Part shown: piece after piece, positions 17,765 through 25,026 of the stretch
How positions within the stretch are numbered: the first letter of the stretch is position 1
Layout of the letters: the number at the start of each line of letters is the position of its first letter
NCBI RefSeq assembly: GCF_022829285.1
Contig: NZ_JAKSYI010000108.1
Span: forward strand, 1-64,000
DNA from: Methylobacterium sp. J-078
Lineage (GTDB): Bacteria > Pseudomonadota > Alphaproteobacteria > Rhizobiales > Beijerinckiaceae
Reading direction: 5' to 3'
Length of the DNA stretch: 64,000 bases
Position numbers and translations under genes: made by a program
The notes under the pieces: generated by a model
Told to the model about the DNA's origin: nothing
The model's input: the letters and a program-made list of their open reading frames with translations, nothing else
Databases searched by the model: none

Positions 17765-18259
17765 TCAGGCGGGCTCGAAGCGCAGCGCGACGCCGTTCAT
17801 GCAGTAGCGAAGCCCCGTGGGGGCGGGTCCGTCGGCGAAGACGTGGCCGAGATGGCCGCCGCAGCGGCGGCAATGCACCTCCGTCCGGCTCATCCCCAGG
17901 CTGGAATCCGTCGTCGTGCCCACGGCCTCCGCAAGGGGGGCGGTGAAGCTCGGCCAGCCGGTCCCGCTCTCGAACTTCGCGCTGGAGGCGAAGAGCGGCT
18001 GGTCGCACCCGGCGCAGACGAAGCGACCGGCGCGCTTCTCGGCGTCGAGCGGGCTCGAGCCGGCGCGCTCGGTCCCGTGCCGGCGCAGGACCGCGTAGGC
18101 GGCGGACCCAAGCTGCGCCCGCCAGGCGGCCTCGCTCTTCACGACGGCGAAGGTTCCGGCCGCGGCACGGTCGCCGGCCAGGGTCCCTCCGGCGGCGCGC
18201 AGGAACGTCAGGATGCCGAGCGCCGAGACGCCGGCCGTGAGGATCTGTCTGCGGTCCAT
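17765..18259 (-). CDS. msrB: Peptide methionine (R)-S-oxide reductase MsrB, exported
   Basis: 164 residues. The start is placed at the ATG at 18259 (MDRRQILTAGVSALG), which has AAGGAA about 10 bases upstream and opens a twin-Arg-like export signal. An ATG at 18289 is in frame, but it overlaps the -10 element of a SigF-type promoter (18289-18314) and would lie upstream of the transcript start. MsrB features: zinc pairs FVCAGCDQPLF and VHCRRCGGHLGHVF, SGTGWPSF, and catalytic Cys in LRYCMNGVALRF. With the exported MsrA it forms a periplasmic pair repairing both sulfoxide diastereomers. Confidence 0.93.
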   Translation of the reverse strand: MDRRQILTAGVSALGILTFLRAAGGTLAGDRAAAGTFAVVKSEAAWRAQLGSAAYAVLRRHGTERAGSSPLDAEKRAGRFVCAGCDQPLFASSAKFESGTGWPSFTAPLAEAVGTTTDSSLGMSRTEVHCRRCGGHLGHVFADGPAPTGLRYCMNGVALRFEPA

Positions 18260-18288
18260 GATGCCGGGTTCCTTGCTCTGGTCTGTCA

Positions 18289-18314
18289 TTCGCCTCGCGG
18301 ATCGGGCCGGTTAC
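18289..18314 (-). promoter_or_regulatory. SigF-type promoter for msrB-msrA
   Basis: Read on the minus strand: -35 GTAACC (18309-18314), 16-base spacer, -10 CGAA (18289-18292). The -35 overlaps the nrsF stop codon, so the promoter sits at the end of nrsF. Identical in form to the sites at 20052-20077 and 23692-23717. Confidence 0.75.
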
Positions 18315-19024
18315 AGGTCGGCCTCGCCGGGCCGGGATCGCGGTCCGGCGGTTCCGTCGAGGAGGCGGCCGCCGAAGAGGCCGTTGAGGCCGACGACGAG
18401 GAGGACGGCGACGAGGTGAACCAGCAGGTCCGTCGCGGTGGCGTCGTGGGGATGGAACGGCACCAGCAGGGCCGCGGCCGCCGCGGCCGCCGCGAGCCCC
18501 CCGAGGGCCGCCGTGAGGTTGGGGCGCAGCGGACAGGCCCGGCGCAGCATCAGCACCAGCAGGACGGAGAGGGGCAGGGAGACCCCCATCAGGAAGACGA
18601 AGCAGCCCCGCATCTCCTCCGGCTCGGCGAGGTTGGCGGCCGGCGCGAGCCAACCGCGCAGGCAGCCGAGGCCACTGGCGCCGAGCCAGAGGAGGAGGGG
18701 CGGAAGCGGCAGCAGCGACCAGGCCGGGCTGCGCCCCGGCACGCTGCTCTGGAAGGCGGCGAGGGCGGCGGCGAAGGCCGTGAGGATCGCGCCCAGGGCC
18801 GCCCAGTGCAGATCCGGCACGGCGAGGCGCGCCCGCAATCCCGAGAGGTCGGCCATCGGCACGAGGAGGAGGCCCACCGCGAGCACCGCGCCGGACCAGA
18901 CGAGGGCCCGGCGCCCCGGGCCCGGGAGCCGGCGGACCGGCGTGAGCGACCGGGCCAGATCCTCGACGAGGTCGTGGGTGGACAAGACTTGGGTGGATCG
19001 GTCGTGAGTGGCCGGATCAGGCAT
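18311..19024 (-). CDS. nrsF: NrsF-type membrane anti-sigma factor (DUF1109)
   Basis: 237-residue membrane protein with a short cytoplasmic N-terminus (DLVEDLARSLTPVRRLPGPG) and about six helices, including LVWSGAVLAVGLLLVPMAD, LGAILTAFAAALAAF and LLVHLVAVLLVVGLNGLFGG. This is the NrsF/DUF1109 pattern: a six-TM protein that holds the ECF factor SigF inactive until an envelope oxidant is sensed, with periplasmic Cys residues (here C-L-R-G-W and M-R-G-C-F regions) as candidate sensors. Its start overlaps the sigF stop by 8 bp (translational coupling). Confidence 0.9.
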   Translation of the reverse strand: MPDPATHDRSTQVLSTHDLVEDLARSLTPVRRLPGPGRRALVWSGAVLAVGLLLVPMADLSGLRARLAVPDLHWAALGAILTAFAAALAAFQSSVPGRSPAWSLLPLPPLLLWLGASGLGCLRGWLAPAANLAEPEEMRGCFVFLMGVSLPLSVLLVLMLRRACPLRPNLTAALGGLAAAAAAAALLVPFHPHDATATDLLVHLVAVLLVVGLNGLFGGRLLDGTAGPRSRPGEADL

Positions 19025-19607
19025 CCGTGCCCTCCTTACGGGATGAGAGAGAGGCGCGCAGGGCCTTGAGACCGCGATGGAAGTTGACCTTGAGCGCCCC
19101 CTTGGTCCGCCCGGTGAGCGTCGATGTCTCCTCGAGGGACAATTCGCGCAGGGCGATGTGCTCGATCGCTTCCCGCTGTCCTTCGGGGAGATGCGCGACG
19201 GCCGCGGCGAGGATCGTTGCGCGCTCGCAGCGCGCCAGGTCGTCACCCGGCATGGGACCGTCGTCGGCCCGCGCCTCGTAGGCGAGCGGCTCGTGGACTT
19301 CCTGCGGACGACGCCCCTTGCGGCGCAACGCATCGACCGCCCGCCGCTGCGTGATGGCGCGCAGCCACGGCAGGAACGGGCGGGCCGGATCGTAGGTCGC
19401 CCGCGCCCGATGGAGGGTGAGCAGGGTGTCCTGCACCACGTCGTCGAGGGCCGCGCCCTGAACACCCCTGGCCCGTGCCATCGCGGAGATCACCGGCACG
19501 CAATCGCGCAGGAGCGCCCGGTAAGCGGCGGCATCGCCGATCTGGGCCGCCTGCATCGCGGCGGACAGGGCTGCCTCGCCGGACAATGCCGCGGGTCGAA
19601 CAGGCAT
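19017..19607 (-). CDS. sigF: RNA polymerase ECF sigma factor, SigF type
   Basis: 196 residues from the ATG at 19607 (MPVRPAALSGEAALSAAM). Region 2 includes ALDDVVQDTLLTLHRARATYDPARPFLPWLRAITQRRAVDALRR-type core (about 70-115); region 4 includes LPEGQREAIEHIALRELSLEE and the helix-turn-helix ending LTGRTKGALKVNFHRGLKAL. Pairing and overlap with nrsF, and neighbours msrA, msrB and an MxKDx protein, identify it as SigF. An upstream ATG at 19700 would place a strong hairpin (19639-19656) inside the coding region and is disfavoured. Probably transcribed by read-through from the promoter of the MxKDx gene, giving positive autoregulation. Confidence 0.9.
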   Translation of the reverse strand: MPVRPAALSGEAALSAAMQAAQIGDAAAYRALLRDCVPVISAMARARGVQGAALDDVVQDTLLTLHRARATYDPARPFLPWLRAITQRRAVDALRRKGRRPQEVHEPLAYEARADDGPMPGDDLARCERATILAAAVAHLPEGQREAIEHIALRELSLEETSTLTGRTKGALKVNFHRGLKALRASLSSRKEGTDA

Positions 19608-19638
19608 GGGCGCAGGGATTCCGAAGGCTGCGGGGAGA

Positions 19639-19656
19639 GCCGGGAAGAAACCCGGC
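19639..19656 (-). terminator. Hairpin (attenuator) between the MxKDx gene and sigF
   Basis: Perfect GCCGGG-N6-CCCGGC stem-loop in the 103-bp gap between the MxKDx stop and the chosen sigF start. On the minus strand it is followed by TCTCCCC rather than a full U-run, so partial termination is the likely effect: abundant peptide mRNA, less sigma-factor mRNA. Confidence 0.45.
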
Positions 19657-19710
19657 ACGCGGAACGGGCGACCCGAAAGGCCGACCCGCACCGTCCGCAC
19701 GAGGCCGAAC

Positions 19711-19998
19711 TTACTTCTTCATGGAGTCCTTCGCCATGCCGTCCTTGGCCATCGAATCCTTACTCATCCCGTCCTTACCCATCCCGTCCTTGGCCATCCC
19801 GTCCTTGGACATGGAATCCTTGGCCATCCCGTCCTTCTTCATGCCGTCCTTGGCCATGGAGTCCTTCGCCATGCTGTCCTTCGCCATGCTGTCCTTGGCC
19901 ATGCTGTCCTTGGACATGGAATCGACGGCATAGGCCGGGGCTCCGGAGACGGCGGTGGCGAGGACGAGCGCAGCAGCGACGCGAAAGAGAGTGCTCAT
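19711..19998 (-). CDS. Methionine-rich periplasmic MxKDx pentapeptide-repeat protein (MrpX-like)
   Basis: 95 residues. Signal peptide to about residue 24 (ending GAPAYA), then about fourteen copies of the pentapeptide M-x-K-D-x (MAKDS, MAKDG, MSKDG and similar) to the C-terminus. Every fifth residue is Met, on a highly charged, probably disordered chain. Such MxKDx proteins, encoded next to sigF-nrsF and methionine-sulfoxide reductases, correspond in design to MrpX of Azospira, which soaks up hypochlorite by methionine oxidation and is recycled by the Msr enzyme. A SigF-type promoter lies 54-79 bp upstream; the hairpin at 19639-19656 separates it from sigF. Confidence 0.9.
   Translation of the reverse strand: MSTLFRVAAALVLATAVSGAPAYAVDSMSKDSMAKDSMAKDSMAKDSMAKDGMKKDGMAKDSMSKDGMAKDGMGKDGMSKDSMAKDGMAKDSMKK
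19714..19925 (-). repeat. 15-bp tandem repeats encoding MxKDx units
   Basis: About fourteen 15-bp units of the form ATG-N3-AAGGA(C)-N3 make up the mature part of the methionine-rich protein. Silent variation between units suggests selection for the peptide rather than very recent amplification, though slippage could change the copy number without shifting frame. Confidence 0.8.
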
Positions 19999-20051
19999 GT
20001 GAGGTTATCCTTCTGGGATGTACCGAACATCTTGGCGGTACTGGAAAGTCT

Positions 20052-20077
20052 TTCGAAGAGGTGCCGATGTCGGTTAC
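20052..20077 (-). promoter_or_regulatory. SigF-type promoter for the MxKDx gene, sigF and nrsF
   Basis: Minus-strand -35 GTAACC (20072-20077), 16-base spacer, -10 CGAA (20052-20055), 53 bases before the start codon at 19998. It lies immediately after the stop of the DsbD-like gene. Confidence 0.8.
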
Positions 20078-20080
20078 AGG

Positions 20081-22174
20081 TCAGGGCGAAAAATCCGTCG
20101 TGATCGTCTCCGGCCTCTCGCGCTCCGCCCGCAGGATGGCGGCCCGCATCGTCGCCGGCGTCAGCAGTTCCGGCAGGGCCTCTCCGCGCGGCAGGCCGGG
20201 CCCGTAGACGGCCACGAGCGGGATCCCGAAGCGTCCGAAGCGGCGCAGGAAAGCGAGGATGGCCGGGTCGGCCTGGGTCCAGTCCGCCCGCATCGCGACT
20301 GCGTCGGGCGCCGACAGGCGCGCAAGGGTCTCCGCGCGATCGAGGGTGGTGACGTCGTTGATCCGGCAGGTCAGGCACCAGGACGCCGTCACGTCCACGA
20401 CGACGACCTTGCCCTCCGCCACCAGGGCCGGGATCGCCTCGGGGGCGAAGGCGCGCCAGGGTCCGCCCTCCGTCCGAGCCACCGGGGAGGGTCCGACGCC
20501 GGACGGCCACACCGTGACGGGGACGAGCGCGAGGACGAGGGCCGCCGTGACCAGGCTTCGGCGGCGATCGGGACTGCGCCCCCGTCGGCTCAGGGCGAGC
20601 CAGCCGAGGAGCAGGGCCAGGATGCCCGCCAACCCCATCGCCCGAGGGATGCCGGCCACCGCGGCGAAGACCGTAATCAGCCATATGGCCGTTCCGAGGA
20701 GCAGAAGGCCGAACCCGACACGAAGCCGAATCATCCAGCGCCCCGGTCGCGGCAGCAGGCGCGTCCAACCCGGTTTCAGCGCGAGGAGCGCGAAGGGGAG
20801 CGCCATTCCGAGGCCGAGCGCCGCGAAGACCAGCAGGATGTCGACACGTCCCCGGGTCAGCGCGAAGCCCACCGCGCTTCCGACGAACGGCGCCGAGCAG
20901 GGCGTGGCCAGCAGGGTGGCGAAGGCGCCGGTGAGGAAGGCCTCCGACAGGCGGCCGGACCCGCGCAGCGATCCGAGGGCGGCGAGCGGGCGGGGCAGCC
21001 CGATCGTGACCCATTCGAACAGGCTCGCGGCGAACAGCACCGTGAGCAGGGCCATGCCGGCGAGAAACCACGGCGCCTGGAACTGGATGCCCCAGCCGAT
21101 ACTGGCGCCCGAGGCCTTCAGGACGATCAGAACCAGGGCGATGGCGAAGAAGGATGCGACGATGCCCGCCGCCGTGGCGAGGAGTTCGGCCCGGACGCCG
21201 CGTCGATCCGCTCCGGCTGCCCGCGTCAACGTGAAGGCCTTCAGGGACAGGACCGGCAGGACGCAGGGCATCGCATTGAGGACGAGGCCTCCGAGCAGGG
21301 CCGTCGCCAGGATGGCGAGCCACGCATCCCAGCCGATGCCGTCCATGGGCGGAACCGTGAATTCGGCGCTGCGCGGGCCATCGACCAGGGTGACGCGGAG
21401 ATCCGTCTCCGCGACGTCCGCCGGCAGCCTCAGGACGAGCCGGGCCGCGTGGCCGCCGTCGGACAGGGCGACCGCCGGAGGGGCGGTCACGGCCCCCTTC
21501 GGACCCTCGGCGAACAGGTCCGGCGCCACGAAGGCGCGGCGTTCGCTGGTCACCCGCAGGACCAGGCGCCGATCGTGCGGCGGTCCCTCGCGGGCCTGCC
21601 CGACGACGGCGAAACCCGCCGCCTCCGGCGGTCCGGGAACGCGCCCGCGCGCGGCCCCGATCAGTCCCGCTTCCGCCGAGGGGCGATCCGGTCCCGCCGG
21701 CAGCGCGAGGTCGAGGGTGGCGCGATAGGGCACGCAGACCTCGCCGCAGACGGCGTGCACGAGGCGCAGGCGCAGATGCGCGGCCCCGTCGCCGCGCCGT
21801 GCGAACCGGAGGGGCAGGACGGTTCCGGATTCGTACACGAACGTCTGAAGGTCGCCGACGGCGAGGCGGCGCGGCGCGGGCCAGGCGATGGCGTCGAGCA
21901 CGAGCCCGTCCGATCCGCTCCCGTCGAAGGTCGGGGCGAGGCCGGCATCGCCCGGGCTGCGCCACGCCCCGTGCCAGCCGTCACCGAACCGAAACGCGAG
22001 GGCCGCCTCGACCGGCGATCCCGGGCTCACGGCGTCCGTGGCCGTCACGAGCCGCACCGCCGCCCGGTCGTCGCCGATCCACGCAGTGGACGCCGCGCGC
22101 GCCGGGAAAGTTTCCAGGAGGACGAGGGCGAGGCACGCGAGCAGGCTTCGCCGGACAGGGTCGCGCAGGACCAT
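20081..22174 (-). CDS. Protein-disulfide reductase, DsbD/ScsB family
   Basis: 697-residue inner-membrane thiol-electron carrier. Signal peptide (~1-28), periplasmic N-terminal domain with a Cys pair (VHAVCGEVCVPYRA, ~140), eight-helix DsbD/CcdA-like core (~285-560) with its two transport cysteines in MPCVLPVLSLK and LLATPCSAPFVG, and a C-terminal periplasmic thioredoxin domain with active site WCLTC. It moves electrons from cytoplasmic thioredoxin to periplasmic partners; the large N-terminal domain points to the ScsB branch. It follows nrsF-2 by 2 bp and is in an operon with the DUF1223 gene. In this setting it may keep exported Msr enzymes reduced. Confidence 0.88.
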   Translation of the reverse strand: MVLRDPVRRSLLACLALVLLETFPARAASTAWIGDDRAAVRLVTATDAVSPGSPVEAALAFRFGDGWHGAWRSPGDAGLAPTFDGSGSDGLVLDAIAWPAPRRLAVGDLQTFVYESGTVLPLRFARRGDGAAHLRLRLVHAVCGEVCVPYRATLDLALPAGPDRPSAEAGLIGAARGRVPGPPEAAGFAVVGQAREGPPHDRRLVLRVTSERRAFVAPDLFAEGPKGAVTAPPAVALSDGGHAARLVLRLPADVAETDLRVTLVDGPRSAEFTVPPMDGIGWDAWLAILATALLGGLVLNAMPCVLPVLSLKAFTLTRAAGADRRGVRAELLATAAGIVASFFAIALVLIVLKASGASIGWGIQFQAPWFLAGMALLTVLFAASLFEWVTIGLPRPLAALGSLRGSGRLSEAFLTGAFATLLATPCSAPFVGSAVGFALTRGRVDILLVFAALGLGMALPFALLALKPGWTRLLPRPGRWMIRLRVGFGLLLLGTAIWLITVFAAVAGIPRAMGLAGILALLLGWLALSRRGRSPDRRRSLVTAALVLALVPVTVWPSGVGPSPVARTEGGPWRAFAPEAIPALVAEGKVVVVDVTASWCLTCRINDVTTLDRAETLARLSAPDAVAMRADWTQADPAILAFLRRFGRFGIPLVAVYGPGLPRGEALPELLTPATMRAAILRAERERPETITTDFSP

Positions 22175-22176
22175 CC

Positions 22177-22845
22177 TCAGGCGCTCGCGCGGAGCAGGCG
22201 CCGGCCGAACCCGGCCCCGGCCCCCGCGAGCAGCGCCACCGCGAGCGCGTGCAGGGCCAGATCGTTCAGCGCCATGGCGAAGGGGTGGAACAGGCCCAGG
22301 ACCGAAGCCGCGGCGGAGGCCGCCGCGAGACCCGCGAGGCCGCCGCTCAGGGAGGGATGGAGGGCGTAGCCGTTCCGCAGGATCGCGGCGAGGAGCAGCG
22401 CGAAGGGAACGCCGAGCCCCAGGATGAACCCGACGCAGGCGCAGGCGTCCGACAGGGAGATCGGTGCTCCGTGCGCCGCTCCCGCCCCGGACACACTCGC
22501 CCCGATCCAGAGCGCGAGGCTCGGCGCGGGCAAGAGGGCCCAGCGCGGATCACGGTCGGGCAGCGTCGCCAGGATGGCGGCGGCGGCGGCCGTGACGGCG
22601 GTGGCGATCGATCCGACGGCCGCCAGAACGAGGTCCGGGTCGCCGGCGTGGCGGGACAGCGCCCCCTTCAGGTCGGCGACCGCCGCGAGGCCGGCGCCGG
22701 GGAAAGCGACGACCACCAGCCAGCCGAGCATGCGCCGGAGCGGTGAGCCGGGGCGCCGGACCGGTACGAGGCTGCGGACCAGCGCGTCGATCAGGCGGGC
22801 ATGAGGCAAGGCGCCGGGGCTCGGCTCCTCGTTCCGAAGGGGCAT
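22177..22845 (-). CDS. Second NrsF-like (DUF1109) membrane protein
   Basis: 222 residues with the same layout as the NrsF encoded at 18311-19024: a short N-terminus with LIDALVRSLVPVRRPGSPLRR (compare DLARSLTPVRRLPGPGRR) and six helices, ending LALHALAVALLAGAGAGFG. It has conserved Cys residues in ACACVGFILGLGVPFALL. No sigma-factor gene adjoins it; it lies between the DUF1223 and DsbD-like genes with 2-3 bp spacing, so it is part of that operon. It is probably a paralogous anti-sigma factor or a redox sensor feeding the same SigF. Confidence 0.85.
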   Translation of the reverse strand: MPLRNEEPSPGALPHARLIDALVRSLVPVRRPGSPLRRMLGWLVVVAFPGAGLAAVADLKGALSRHAGDPDLVLAAVGSIATAVTAAAAAILATLPDRDPRWALLPAPSLALWIGASVSGAGAAHGAPISLSDACACVGFILGLGVPFALLLAAILRNGYALHPSLSGGLAGLAAASAAASVLGLFHPFAMALNDLALHALAVALLAGAGAGFGRRLLRASA

Positions 22846-22848
22846 GTC

Positions 22849-23544
22849 TCAGCTCCCCGGCGAGAGGCGTGCGGCTCCGAGGATGCGGCCGTCCGATCGC
22901 TGCACGATCACGGCGGCATCCTGCCCGGCCGGCAACGCCTCGCTGAACTGCAGGGGCTCGCCCGACCAGGTGCCGAGGGTGCGCAGGGAGCGCACGACAT
23001 TGGCCTGCACGAGGGTGCGTCCGCCGTTCTCGCCCCGTGCCACGGGGGTGCGCAGGGCGTGGTCGAAGCCGACGAGGATGACCCGGGCGCTGCCCTTGCC
23101 GGAGCCGACCGTCACGGCGATCCGGCCGTTCCGGCGCGCGACGGCGATCTCGGTTTCGGCGCCCATCTCGGCCCGGGCCGCCGCGACGGCCGAGGCGGCC
23201 TCCGCACGGCGCGATCCCACCACGCTCCGGCGGCCGTCGATCACGAGCTGGGGCGTGAAATTCCCCTCGCCGAGACGCCCCGCATAGGCCGCCTGCCGCT
23301 CGGTCGCGCCTTCGAAGGATGCGGTGTCCTTCCAGCCGAGATCGTCCCAGTAGGTGACGTGGAATCCCAGTGCCAGGAGGTCGTCGCGGCCGGCGAGCTC
23401 GCCGAGCAGCGCCTCCGCCGGCGGGCAGGACGAGCACCCTTGCGACGTGAACAGTTCCACCACCACGGGCCGGGCCAGGGCAGGGCCGCCCGTGAGCATG
23501 ACCGGCGCGAATGCCAGGAGGAGCGGAACGAGGCGGGACGACAT
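22849..23544 (-). CDS. DUF1223 thioredoxin-like periplasmic protein
   Basis: 231 residues. Signal peptide (~1-24, ending GPALA), then the DUF1223 fold: VVVELFTSQGCSSCPPAEALL with a thioredoxin-type CSSC pair near residues 37-40, HVTYWDDLGWKD and FTPQLVIDGRRSVVGS. The family is secreted, of unknown function, and common beside oxidant-response genes in alphaproteobacteria. It is the first gene of the DUF1223, nrsF-2, dsbD-like operon, with a SigF-type promoter 34 bases upstream of its start. The CSSC pair makes it a plausible client or partner of the DsbD-like reductase. Confidence 0.9.
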   Translation of the reverse strand: MSSRLVPLLLAFAPVMLTGGPALARPVVVELFTSQGCSSCPPAEALLGELAGRDDLLALGFHVTYWDDLGWKDTASFEGATERQAAYAGRLGEGNFTPQLVIDGRRSVVGSRRAEAASAVAAARAEMGAETEIAVARRNGRIAVTVGSGKGSARVILVGFDHALRTPVARGENGGRTLVQANVVRSLRTLGTWSGEPLQFSEALPAGQDAAVIVQRSDGRILGAARLSPGS

Positions 23545-23577
23545 GGCGTGCTCCGTGACGAGGCGGGATATCCGTCA

Positions 23578-23602
23578 TTCGTCGGAGGCGCAGCCCGGTT
23601 AC
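23578..23602 (-). promoter_or_regulatory. SigF-type promoter for the DUF1223, nrsF-2, dsbD-like operon
   Basis: Minus-strand -35 GTAACC (23597-23602), 15-base spacer, -10 CGAA (23578-23581). The bases after the -10 (CGAATGACGG) closely match those at the msrB promoter (CGAATGACAG). Confidence 0.75.
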
Positions 23603-23691
23603 AAGCGATCGACAGCGCTCTGCGGTTCGCGATGCGTCATCGGCCGAAATCCGGATCGAGGGGACCTGAGGGCAGGAATTTTAATCTTCGC

Positions 23692-23717
23692 GTAACCGAA
23701 TCGGGGTGGCCGGCGAA
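23692..23717 (+). promoter_or_regulatory. SigF-type promoter for the DUF3095-patatin operon
   Basis: Plus-strand -35 GTAACC (23692-23697), exact 16-base spacer, -10 CGAA (23714-23717). It is divergent from the site at 23578-23602, so the 252-bp gap drives both operons from the same sigma factor. The next start codon is at 23797. Confidence 0.75.
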
Positions 23718-23796
23718 CCCTCGTGAGGTCCGTACACGCACCCGCCGCGGTTCTCCGCGCGGTCGATCGTCAGCGGAACAGAAGGGATGCTCGGCG

Positions 23797-25026
23797 ATGC
23801 CTGCGCACCAAGCGCCCTCCGACGTCGAACCCGCGTCGGCCCCTCGTTCCGGTTTGCCGATGGACCTTGATGAGGCCGGCGCCCCGCACCCCTTCCGCTA
23901 CGCCGCCGTTCCGCGCCTCACGCGGTTCTCGGACGTGCTCGACGAGGCGCGCTACGTCCCGGTGCCGGATGCGTGGTGGATCGCCCTCTGCGACGTGGTG
24001 ATGTCGACGCGGGCGATCGAGGAGGGGCGCTACCGGTCCGTGAACATGGCCGGGGCCGCCCTGATCGCGGCCGTGCGCAACGCCCTGCCGGAGGCCGACA
24101 CGCCGTTCGTCTTCGGCGGCGACGGTGCGACCCTGCTGGTCCCACCCGAGCATCGCCGGACGGTCGAGACGGTCCTGGCCGCGACGGTGACCTGGGTCCG
24201 CGAGACCCTCGGCCTCGAATTGCGGGCGGCCCTGATCCCGGTCGCGGCGGTGCGGGTCGCCGGCCACGACCTGCGGATCGCGCGCTACGCGGCCTCGCCG
24301 ACGGTCGATTACGCGATGTTCTCCGGCGGCGGCCTCGCCTACGCGGAGGCTGCCTTGAAGCGCGGGCTCCATGCGGTCCCGGCGGCCCCGGGGGGCGCCA
24401 GGCCCGATCTCACCGGCCTGTCCTGCCGGTTCGAGGCGGTTCCGGCCCGAGACGGCCTGGTCCTGTCCCTCATCGTCCTGCCCGAGGGGGGCGCCGACCG
24501 GAACGTTGTGCTGGCGGTCCTCGGCGAACTTCTGGCCGAGGTCGAGGCGAGCCCCGGCATGGGACGCCCCGTGCCGGAGTCCGGTCCCGCGATGCGGCCG
24601 CCGTGGTCGGGCCTCCGGGAGGACGCGCGCGGACACGGTGCGGCGGCGGGGTCGCGGCTGCTTCGCCTGGCGAGCCTGTTCCTGTCGCGCGGCGCGGCTT
24701 TCGCGCTGTTCCGCCTCGGCGTGCCGTTCGGCCGCTTCTCGCCGCGCCGCTATCGACGGCGGCTGGCGGCCAATGCCGATTTCCGGAAATACGACGACGG
24801 GCTTCGCCTGACCGTGACCTGTCCGGTCGCCACGGCGGATCGGATCGAGGCGCGGCTCGCGGCCGCGCGAGCGGCGGGGCTGGTGCGCTACGGCCTGCAC
24901 CGCCAGGGGGCCGCGGTGGTGACCTGCATCACGCCCTCCCTTCTGCGCGACGATCACGTCCATTTCGTCGATGGGGCCGACGGCGGTTACGCCCGGGCCG
25001 CCGCCATGCTCAAGCGGCAGCCATGA
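23797..25026 (+). CDS. DUF3095 (nucleotidyl-cyclase-like) protein
   Basis: 409 residues, soluble. The ATG at 23797 has AGAAGGGA about 9 bases upstream. The N-terminal half carries the DUF3095 core: DVVMSTRAIEEGRYRSVNMAG (D66 and following) and PFVFGGDGATLLVPP (~104-118). The first Asp and the GGDGAT loop sit where class III adenylate cyclases and GGDEF domains keep their two metal-binding acidic residues, so nucleotide cyclase activity is plausible but unproven. The C-terminal part ends with LRLTVTCPVATADRIEARL, family-typical. It overlaps the next gene (a cNMP-binding patatin) by 4 bp, which suggests enzyme and receptor. Confidence 0.8.
   Translation: MPAHQAPSDVEPASAPRSGLPMDLDEAGAPHPFRYAAVPRLTRFSDVLDEARYVPVPDAWWIALCDVVMSTRAIEEGRYRSVNMAGAALIAAVRNALPEADTPFVFGGDGATLLVPPEHRRTVETVLAATVTWVRETLGLELRAALIPVAAVRVAGHDLRIARYAASPTVDYAMFSGGGLAYAEAALKRGLHAVPAAPGGARPDLTGLSCRFEAVPARDGLVLSLIVLPEGGADRNVVLAVLGELLAEVEASPGMGRPVPESGPAMRPPWSGLREDARGHGAAAGSRLLRLASLFLSRGAAFALFRLGVPFGRFSPRRYRRRLAANADFRKYDDGLRLTVTCPVATADRIEARLAAARAAGLVRYGLHRQGAAVVTCITPSLLRDDHVHFVDGADGGYARAAAMLKRQP

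Noticed and set aside
19714..19925. 15-bp repeats as a CRISPR or non-coding satellite
   Set aside because: They are in frame and encode the MxKDx repeats of a signal-peptide protein with a promoter and a conserved genomic setting.
24964..24990. A further GTAACC...CGAA-like site on the minus strand (TTCG at 24964-24967, GGTTAC at 24985-24990)
   Set aside because: The spacer is 17 bases, it lies inside the DUF3095 coding sequence and no minus-strand gene starts downstream of it; likely chance.
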